NCBI RefSeq assembly: GCF_004799325.1
Contig: NZ_SSMD01000003.1
Coordinates: forward strand, 1-64,000
Direction of reading: 5' to 3'
DNA: 64,000 nucleotides
DNA from: Thalassobius vesicularis
GTDB taxonomy: Bacteria > Pseudomonadota > Alphaproteobacteria > Rhodobacterales > Rhodobacteraceae
The translations under genes were made by a program, and so were the position numbers. The first letter of the stretch is position 1. Each line of letters opens with the position of its first letter. Shown here one piece after another: positions 58,293-64,000 of this stretch. A model generated the notes under the pieces. The model was not told the origin of the DNA and ran no database searches. It saw nothing but the letters and a program-made list of their open reading frames with translations.

Positions 58293-59653
58293 GCGAAAAG
58301 CTCGGACAGGACAGAGGTGAAGGCGCGGATCAGCCGGTCGATCTGCGCACGAGAGGTGGCGGGGCTGACCAGCATCATGTTGTGAAACGGCGCGATCAGG
58401 CAACCCCGGTTCAGCAGCCCGGTATGGACGGCGGATTCGACGGGGTGGATATGGGCCTGCGCGGCCTCGATCCCGTTCAGCAGGGGGCCGGGGGCGCAGA
58501 TGAATTCCACCCGCGCGCCGACGCGGACGACGTGCCAAGGGGCGTTGTGTCGGGTGATCGCGGCAGAAAGGCCTGCGGCCAGACGGGCAGCGCCGTCCTC
58601 CATATGTGCGTAGGCGGCCGGGGTCATGACTTCGGTCAGCGTGGCCAGCAGGCAGGCGAATTGCATCGGGTTGGCGGACAGGGTGGTGCCCATGCCGGAA
58701 TGGCCCGCAGGGCGGGTGGCGTTATAGGCGGCGTAACGCTCGGCCAGATCGGGGCGCAGGCCCCAGACGGCGGTGGGCATCCCGCCCGCCACGCATTTGC
58801 CGACGACGAAGATGTCCGGGTTCAGCCCATACGTGCGCGTATAGCCGCCATAGCCCGAGGAGATCGTGTGCGTTTCGTCGATGATCAGCAGGGCGCCGTA
58901 GCGGGTGCACAGATCGCGCAGGCCGTCGTGGAAACCGGGTTGCGGCAGGACCATGCAAGAGTTGGTCATGACGGGCTCGGTCAGGACGGCGGCGATTTCT
59001 CCGGTTTGCAGGAGGGTTTCGACCGAGGCGAGATCGTTGAACTCGGCGCAGGCGGCGAGGCGGGTCAGGTCCGAGACCTGGCCGACAAGGCCGGGGCGCG
59101 GGGCGGTCTGGCCGTCCTGCCGCATCACCATCGCGTCCTGAACGGTGCCGTGATAGCAGCCGTTGAACACCAGCACCTTGGGCCGCCCGGTGACGGCGCG
59201 GGCGACGCGCAGGGCGAAGCGGTTGGCGTCGGTGGCGGTGGTGGCGATCTGCCAGCGGAAGTCTCCGAACGTGGCTGACAGGGCCTCTCCGGCGCGCAGG
59301 GCGGTTTCGGTGGGCAGCATGTAGGTCAGCCCGTTGCCCGCCTGTGCGCGGATGGCGCGTGCGACCGGGGCGGTGGAGTGGCCGAACATCGAGCCGGTGT
59401 CACCAAGGCAGAAATCGTCCAGCTTGTGGCCGTCCAGATCGGTCAACCGCGCGCCCTTGGCCTGGGCTACCAGCAGCGGAAAGGGCATCGGCCAGTCGCG
59501 CATCCAGTGCATCGGCACGCCGTCCAGCCATGCGGGTTCGGCCCCGTCCAAAGCGGCCTTGGTGCGGGGGCGGGCGGCGGCGTAGCGCGCGGCCTCACAC
59601 GTGGCGAAATCGGTCAGGCGGGACAGGGGGATGCCGGCAAGCATCTGGGTCAT
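58289..59653 (-). CDS. Class III PLP aminotransferase (glutamate-1-semialdehyde aminomutase-like)
   Basis: A 454-residue fold type I enzyme. Blocks: GSMFGHSTAPVARAIRAQ, LVFNGCYHGTVQDAMV, LIIDETHTISSGYGG with the PLP Asp-region, and the PLP Lys in FVVGKCVAGGMP (about residue 285). It is closest to the HemL-like branch but is paired with a glutamine synthetase-like gene, which points to amine or polyamine catabolism. The start ATG 59653 has weak upstream AGGGTG. The palindrome ATTTGATCAAAT at 59670-59681 lies about 17 bases before the ATG. Confidence 0.87.
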   Translation of the reverse strand: MTQMLAGIPLSRLTDFATCEAARYAAARPRTKAALDGAEPAWLDGVPMHWMRDWPMPFPLLVAQAKGARLTDLDGHKLDDFCLGDTGSMFGHSTAPVARAIRAQAGNGLTYMLPTETALRAGEALSATFGDFRWQIATTATDANRFALRVARAVTGRPKVLVFNGCYHGTVQDAMVMRQDGQTAPRPGLVGQVSDLTRLAACAEFNDLASVETLLQTGEIAAVLTEPVMTNSCMVLPQPGFHDGLRDLCTRYGALLIIDETHTISSGYGGYTRTYGLNPDIFVVGKCVAGGMPTAVWGLRPDLAERYAAYNATRPAGHSGMGTTLSANPMQFACLLATLTEVMTPAAYAHMEDGAARLAAGLSAAITRHNAPWHVVRVGARVEFICAPGPLLNGIEAAQAHIHPVESAVHTGLLNRGCLIAPFHNMMLVSPATSRAQIDRLIRAFTSVLSELFA

Positions 59654-59669
59654 GAGGGTGCGTCCAATG

Positions 59670-59681
59670 ATTTGATCAAAT
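59670..59681. promoter_or_regulatory. Palindrome ATTTGATCAAAT upstream of the class III aminotransferase operon
   Basis: Perfect 12-bp palindrome with near-symmetric AATG/CATT flanks, 17 bases before the start codon. A related half (TATGATCAAA, 59736-59745) lies 66 bp upstream. The same 12 bases occur before the AruH-like gene at 46.9 kb. Confidence 0.6.
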
Positions 59682-59701
59682 TCATTGTCGCCGGGCGCAG
59701 G

Positions 59702-59725
59702 CCGATTTTCAACAGGGAAAATCGG
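59702..59725 (-). terminator. Hairpin between the LRR gene and the aminotransferase gene
   Basis: A 9-bp perfect stem CCGATTTTC / GAAAATCGG with a six-base loop, 24 bases after the LRR gene stop. It has no long T run, so it is a weak terminator candidate. Confidence 0.4.
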
Positions 59726-59748
59726 CGCGGATGGATATGATCAAACCA

Positions 59749-60837
59749 TCATTTCTTGAGCTTGACCCCGGGCGGCACCGGGCTGAAATCGGTGACGGGC
59801 GCGCCGATGACGTTCAGGTGCCGAAGCGGCAGATTGCGCAGCGGGCTGAGGTCGCTGACCTGCGTGCGCACCAGTTTCAGCCCCCACAGCGCAGGGGTTT
59901 CGGCCAGCGCCGAGATGTCGGACACCGGGGTGCGGTCCAGCCACAGGATTTCCAGCTTGGTCATCCCGCGCAGGGGCGACAGGTCCGAGACGTTGGTTTT
60001 GTCCAGCTCCAGGCTGCGCAGGTCGGGCATGTTGCGCACGACCGAGATGTCGGTGACGCCCGCGTTGCCGGACAGCGCCAGGCCGCGCAGTTTGGTCAGG
60101 CCCGCTAGCGGCGACAGATCGGTGATCGCGTTGGTTTCCAGGCTGAGCATGCGCAGATCCGTCAGGCCCGCGACGAATGACGCGTCGCTGAACACGGTGC
60201 GGCCCAGAGAACCGCGGATGTAGAGCGCCTCGAGCTTTTTGGCGTTGGCCAGAACGCTGAGGTCGGTCTGCTGGCCTAGGTCGAATTTGACGTTTTGCAG
60301 GTGGGGCAGGTTGGCGAGGGCCTCTTGCCCGGTGACGCCCAGGGCGATGACGTTCAGCACGCGCAGGTCGGTCCAGCTGGCCAGTGCGGACAGATCCAGC
60401 ACGTCGCCGGGGGCGTAAAGGCGCAGGTCGCGCACGGTAGCGGGCGGGGTGGTCAGTTGACCCAGCGAACGGGCGGCCTGAGCCGACAGCGACAGCGCCC
60501 GCAGCGCCTGCATCGAGGGCAGCGGGGACATGTCGATCGGGCCGACGCGGAACAGCTCCAACTCGGTCACGGTGTCGTTGTTGGTGAGCGAGGAGAGGTC
60601 GTAATCCTCCTCGGGGTTGTCCGCCGAGACAACGTTCAGTTTCAGGCGGAAGTCGTTGCGCAGGTGGATCGGCAGCTGGGCGGGTTTGATCTCGCGCTTG
60701 TCACCGGGCAGGGGGTCGCAGTATCCGTCCTTCAGCGCGCCGATGCCGATGGGGGTCAGGCAAAGCTGATCCTCGGGGATCGGTTGAGCATGGAGGGGAG
60801 CGGCCAACAGGGCCAGGACCAGGAAAATGCGGCGCAT
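59749..60837 (-). CDS. Exported leucine-rich-repeat protein
   Basis: A 362-residue protein with a signal peptide (MRRIFLVLALLAAPLHA). After a Cys-containing N-terminal cap (LCLTPIGIGALKDGYCDPLPGD) come about eleven internalin-type repeats of 20-22 residues of the form LSPLxxLxxLxxLxLxxTxVSD, clearest from residue 200 on. LRR solenoids bind proteins; an internalin-like adhesin or periplasmic protein-binding role is inferred. No anchor or sorting signal is visible. It lies just after the bactofilin terminator and could share promoter elements with that gene only by readthrough. Confidence 0.75.
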   Translation of the reverse strand: MRRIFLVLALLAAPLHAQPIPEDQLCLTPIGIGALKDGYCDPLPGDKREIKPAQLPIHLRNDFRLKLNVVSADNPEEDYDLSSLTNNDTVTELELFRVGPIDMSPLPSMQALRALSLSAQAARSLGQLTTPPATVRDLRLYAPGDVLDLSALASWTDLRVLNVIALGVTGQEALANLPHLQNVKFDLGQQTDLSVLANAKKLEALYIRGSLGRTVFSDASFVAGLTDLRMLSLETNAITDLSPLAGLTKLRGLALSGNAGVTDISVVRNMPDLRSLELDKTNVSDLSPLRGMTKLEILWLDRTPVSDISALAETPALWGLKLVRTQVSDLSPLRNLPLRHLNVIGAPVTDFSPVPPGVKLKK

Positions 60838-60860
60838 TGGGGATACCATGAGGACGGACG

Positions 60861-60890
60861 AAAAAAATGCCGCGACAGGCGCGGCATTTC
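60861..60890 (-). terminator. Terminator after the bactofilin gene
   Basis: AATGCCGCG / CGCGGCATT around ACAGG; on the minus strand it runs into TTTTTTT. It ends the M23-bactofilin transcript, 24 bases after the stop. Confidence 0.85.
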
Positions 60891-60913
60891 GGGATTTCAC
60901 AAGGTAAGGCGGA

Positions 60914-61411
60914 TCAGCCTTCGGCTTTGGGGGCCGCGGGGGCTGCGGGCTTGGGCGCTGCGCCCTTGTTCGACAGCGGGTCGTCCTGACGCTGAACCGA
61001 GCCTTCGAAATGGGCGCCGGATTCGATCGCGATGGTCTTGTGGATGATGTCGCCTTCGACGCGGGCGGTCGAGGTCAGGCGCACCTTCAGGCCACGCACG
61101 CGGCCCACGACGCGGCCGTTCACCACGACGTCATCGGCGACGACTTCGCCCTTGATGGTGGCGGTTTCGCCGACGGTCAGCAGGTGGGCGCGGATGTCGC
61201 CTTCGACGGCGCCTTCGACCTGAATGTCACCGGTGGTTTTCAGGTTGCCGACGATGGTCAGGTCCGACGACAGGATCGATGCCGGGGGCTTCGGTTTGGG
61301 GGCCGACGCTTTGAAATCGCTGGCCGGAGCGGTGGGCGCCTCGGGCATTGCGGGTTTCGCGGCTTCGGGGGCCTTCTGTGCGGGTTCGTTGATTTTGCTC
61401 TTAGAAAACAT
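60914..61411 (-). CDS. Bactofilin, polymer-forming cytoskeletal protein
   Basis: A 165-residue protein. The central DUF583 beta-helix (about 45-140: SILSSDLTIVGNLKTTGDIQVEGAVEGDIRAHLLTVGETATIKGEVVADDVVVNGRVVGRVRG) has short repeated strands, with disordered Ala/Pro-rich tails. Bactofilins polymerise at the membrane and localise cell wall enzymes. Its start lies within the end of the upstream M23 peptidase gene (11-bp overlap), the common bactofilin/M23 arrangement. Confidence 0.94.
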   Translation of the reverse strand: MFSKSKINEPAQKAPEAAKPAMPEAPTAPASDFKASAPKPKPPASILSSDLTIVGNLKTTGDIQVEGAVEGDIRAHLLTVGETATIKGEVVADDVVVNGRVVGRVRGLKVRLTSTARVEGDIIHKTIAIESGAHFEGSVQRQDDPLSNKGAAPKPAAPAAPKAEG

Positions 61412-62735
61412 CTCGTGCAGCCTTGATAAAGATCATTGGATTGACGGACTTCCCGTCGACTCTCACTTCGTAGTGGAGATGGGACCCGGTTGAACGACCG
61501 GATGATCCCATATCACCGATGCGCTGTCCGCGCGATACTTTTTGCCCTTTCTTCACGGAAATTTTTGACAGATGGGCATAGCGGGTTTCGATGCCGAACT
61601 TGTGCTTGATCTTGATCAGGCGACCGTAGCCGGAGGACCAGCCCGCTTCGCTGACGACACCGTCGGCGGTGGCGTAGATCGGCGTACCGACGGGGGCGGC
61701 GAAATCCGTGCCCTGGTGCAGACGGCGGCCGCCGGTCTTGGGATCGCGGCGATAGCCGTAACCGCTGGTGAATCGGAAGGATTTGAACACCGGATTGGCG
61801 AAGGGCGCGGCCTCGGCGGCGATACGGTAGAGGTTCAGCTGGTCCATCTGCTGCAGCAGACGGTTGGCGCGGATCGCATCCTCGGAGGGTTCCTCGCCCA
61901 TCGTGGAAAAGCTGATCGGCATCAGCGGGCCGCCCTGGCCGGAATAGCCGCGGCGCACCTGGTCCAGGATCGAGTTGGTGTTCATGCCAGCGGCGCGGAA
62001 CATCTTGTCCAGCGGCTTGACCGAGACGCTCATCGCGTCTTCGAGCTGGCGGAAGATCTGGTCGTTCTGGTCTTGCATCAGGCGGATCTGATGGGACAGG
62101 TCATCGGCGCGTTGCAGGGCCTCTTGCGCATCCGCGACGATCTGATCGCGTTGCGCGGCGGTGTCGTCCAGCGCGGCAACCATGAAGTTCAGAGTGTCCA
62201 GATCGGTCTTGGCCGAGGCCAGCTTGGCTTTGCCTTTCTGGCCGTCCATCTGCTCTTTTTGTGCGCTCAGGGTCTGGCGCGCCTCGTCGCGTTCTTTAAG
62301 GGTGCGGCGCAGGGTGGTCTGGATCACTTCGATGCCGGTTTCCAGCTCGCGCCGGGCGGTTTCGGATTCCAGCAGCTGTTCCTGCATGACGGAAATCTGT
62401 TCAAGCGCCTTGTTAAAGCGCTCTTGCGCGGCCAGCGCCTCGACGGCGCGGCTGTCGCGTTCGTCCGAGACCAGATTCAGGCGGTCTTCGTAGGTGCGCT
62501 GATCGCGCTTGGCCTGCTCGCGGAAATTGCCGGACCCGATCGAGTCCATCAGCAGGATTGCGGTTGCGATGATCGCCCAGGCGATCACCGTCGCCGAACC
62601 CGTAAACCCGATCAGCTGAGTGACCGGACGCAGGCGGATGAACCGCGTGTCGGTGTCGGATCGCAGGAAAAGCCGCCGCTCGGGAAAGTATTTCTCCAGC
62701 AGTGCGTCGATCTTGATGGCCAGACGTGTCCTCAC
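61401..62735 (-). CDS. M23-family metalloendopeptidase (murein hydrolase)
   Basis: A 444-residue protein: one membrane anchor (about 40-65, LIGFTGSATVIAWAIIATAILL), a long periplasmic coiled coil (about 75-240, many Glu/Gln/Leu heptads such as RRELETGIEVIQTTLRRTLKERDEARQ) and a C-terminal LytM/M23 domain with LHQGTDFAAPVGTP (first His and Asp) and GSHLHYEVRVDG (HxH). It cuts peptidoglycan cross-bridges and is probably positioned by the bactofilin encoded next to it. Confidence 0.94.
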   Translation of the reverse strand: MRTRLAIKIDALLEKYFPERRLFLRSDTDTRFIRLRPVTQLIGFTGSATVIAWAIIATAILLMDSIGSGNFREQAKRDQRTYEDRLNLVSDERDSRAVEALAAQERFNKALEQISVMQEQLLESETARRELETGIEVIQTTLRRTLKERDEARQTLSAQKEQMDGQKGKAKLASAKTDLDTLNFMVAALDDTAAQRDQIVADAQEALQRADDLSHQIRLMQDQNDQIFRQLEDAMSVSVKPLDKMFRAAGMNTNSILDQVRRGYSGQGGPLMPISFSTMGEEPSEDAIRANRLLQQMDQLNLYRIAAEAAPFANPVFKSFRFTSGYGYRRDPKTGGRRLHQGTDFAAPVGTPIYATADGVVSEAGWSSGYGRLIKIKHKFGIETRYAHLSKISVKKGQKVSRGQRIGDMGSSGRSTGSHLHYEVRVDGKSVNPMIFIKAARDVF

Positions 62736-62898
62736 CCCAGCGTCCTTATTCCGTTTCCCCAGTCGGGCGCGTCTCGTTCATTGTTCGCGCGCCGCCCTAG
62801 GGGTGATTAACGGGCAAGAAAGGATTGGGCAAGAATTTTGGCCAATTGGCCGGGCCGGGTGGGTCGATTCCCGCCGATTTGGCGGGAACCTGCCGATG

Positions 62899-63735
62899 TC
62901 AGCGGGCGTGCCGCGGGGGCGTTTCGTCGGCCAATGGCCAGTAGAAATCGGGCGGAAGGCCTGCTTCGGCGCGTTTTTCCTCGTTGAACGGGGGTTTTAG
63001 CGCGCCGTGGAAGTAGCGCTTCACCAGCGCGTGGAACTGGTCCTTGGGGTCCAGATCGTGGCGACCGCACAGGAAATGGAACCACTTGGAGCCATAGGCG
63101 ACATGGCCCACTTCCTCGGCGTAGATGACGCCGAGGGCGTCCACCACGTCCTGTTGACCGGCCTTTCTGAAGACCTCGATCATGCCGGGGGTGACGTCCA
63201 GCCCGCGCGCTTCCAGCACCATCGGCACCACGGCCAGACGGCCCAGAATGTCGGCGGCGGTGTCCTCGGCGGCGCGCCACATGCCGGCATGGGCGGGCAG
63301 GGCGCCGTAATGGCTTCCCATCGCCTCAAGGCAGTCGCAGACCAGATTATAGTGCTTCGATTCCTCGTCGGCGGATTTCACCCAGTCGTCGTAGAACCCC
63401 GGCGGCATCGGGATGTGGCCGAAACGGGCGATGATGTCCCAGTGCAGGTCAACGGCGTTCAGCTCGATATGGGCGACGGCATGCAGGATCGCGGTGCGGC
63501 CCTGAACCGATCCGGGGCGGCGGCGCGGCACGTCGCGCGGGTCCAGCAGTTCGGGCTGCGCGGGGCGGGCGGGCTGCATCGGCGGGTTGGCGGTGCCCAC
63601 GGGGATCGGGGTGCCAGCGGCGCGGGCGGCGAACCATGCGGCGGCGTGACGGCGCGAGAGCGCGGTTTTCGCGCGCCCGTCGGCGGTGGTCAGCACCTCG
63701 ACCGCCATTTCGGTCAGGGTCAGGGTCTGGGTCAT
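62899..63735 (-). CDS. DUF455 ferritin-like domain protein
   Basis: A 278-residue protein with a ferritin-like four-helix bundle in the middle: ILHAVAHIELNAVDLHWDIIARFG, DWVKSADEESKHYNLVCDCLEAMGSHYGALPAHAGMW, and VIYAEEVGHVAYGSKWFHFLC. The EH and EE/H residues could hold a di-iron site. The function of DUF455 proteins is not known. The ATG at 63735 overlaps the stop of the peroxiredoxin gene (ATGA), giving an operon. Confidence 0.85.
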   Translation of the reverse strand: MTQTLTLTEMAVEVLTTADGRAKTALSRRHAAAWFAARAAGTPIPVGTANPPMQPARPAQPELLDPRDVPRRRPGSVQGRTAILHAVAHIELNAVDLHWDIIARFGHIPMPPGFYDDWVKSADEESKHYNLVCDCLEAMGSHYGALPAHAGMWRAAEDTAADILGRLAVVPMVLEARGLDVTPGMIEVFRKAGQQDVVDALGVIYAEEVGHVAYGSKWFHFLCGRHDLDPKDQFHALVKRYFHGALKPPFNEEKRAEAGLPPDFYWPLADETPPRHAR

Positions 63736-64000
63736 AGGGCGCGGGCGGCCTCCAGCACCTCTTCGACATGGCCGGCGACTTTGACCTTGCGCCATTCGCG
63801 GACGATGGTGCCGGTGCCGTCAATGAGGAAGGTCGACCGCTCGATCCCCCAGAATTTCTTGCCGTACATCGACTTTTCTTTCCACACGCCCAGGCGTTCG
63901 CTGAGATCGCCGTTTTCGTCCGACAGCAAGGAAACGCTCAGGCCCTGCTTTTCACGGAATTTTTCATGGCTTGCGAGGGAATCTTTCGATACGCCGAAGA
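63732..64000 (-). CDS. bcp: Thioredoxin-dependent peroxiredoxin, BCP/PrxQ type, C-terminal part (window edge)
   Basis: The visible 88 residues run into the window end (…FGVSKDSLASHEKFREKQGL…). They contain SLLSDENGDLSERLGVWKEKSMYGKKFWGIERSTFLID, the typical second half of BCP/PrxQ peroxiredoxins, and end KVAGHVEEVLEAARAL. The catalytic Cys lies outside. Such enzymes reduce peroxides with thioredoxin. The stop overlaps the DUF455 start. Confidence 0.92.
   Translation of the reverse strand, partial: FGVSKDSLASHEKFREKQGLSVSLLSDENGDLSERLGVWKEKSMYGKKFWGIERSTFLIDGTGTIVREWRKVKVAGHVEEVLEAARAL

Overview
The window is GC-rich chromosomal DNA of an alphaproteobacterium, almost certainly a member of the Rhodobacterales (Rhodobacteraceae/Roseobacteraceae). 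The evidence is a complete Rhodobacter-type gene transfer agent (GTA) structural cluster followed directly by cysE, a pyruvate dehydrogenase operon whose E1 beta subunit carries its own lipoyl domain, carboxynorspermidine-type polyamine genes, a bactofilin/M23 peptidase pair and short intergenic repeats ending in AAGAAG that I recognise as rhodobacterial. I cannot name the genus.

Layout. 1-456 is the end of an integrated element lying to the left: the edge of an IS3-family insertion sequence and a 60-nt 3' fragment of tRNA-Leu(UAG), read as a duplicated attachment site. From 480 on the DNA looks like core chromosome: an IclR regulator, trigger factor, an HD alarmone-hydrolase-like protein, a LuxR/LuxI quorum-sensing pair, ribosomal genes rpsF-rpsR-rplI, a YceI protein facing a cytochrome b561-YceI fusion, and the fatty-acid genes fabD-fabG-acpP ... 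fabF-mltG with a PilZ protein between. Next come an MFS transporter and the carboxynorspermidine dehydrogenase and decarboxylase genes.

19.6-33.5 kb holds the GTA cluster: g1 (small terminase), g2 (large terminase), g3 portal, g3.5, g4 protease, g5 capsid, g6-g8 connectors and terminator, g9 tail tube, g10/g10.1 chaperones, g11 tape measure, g12-g14 baseplate and peptidase, and g15. Every reading frame is open. The cluster encodes tailed particles that package random host DNA. Its leader shows a putative promoter, a near-consensus CtrA site, an apparently leaderless 34-codon ORF and a strong terminator hairpin inside that ORF, which together look like an attenuator.

33.6-64 kb is housekeeping and accessory metabolism: cysE, cysK, pdhABC, ftsB, an AidB-like dehydrogenase, class I aldolase, pgk, two cyclophilins, an AruH-like aminotransferase, cysS, cimA, an NDUFAF6-like protein, cobA, an alkA-like glycosylase, an HNH endonuclease, a glutamine-synthetase-like/class III aminotransferase pair, a leucine-rich-repeat protein, bactofilin with M23 peptidase, a DUF455 protein and the end of a bcp-type peroxiredoxin gene. 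Two separate aminotransferase transcription units (about 46.9 and 59.7 kb) share the palindrome ATTTGATCAAAT just upstream, suggesting one regulator of amine nitrogen metabolism. No CRISPR array, rRNA or intact tRNA was seen.
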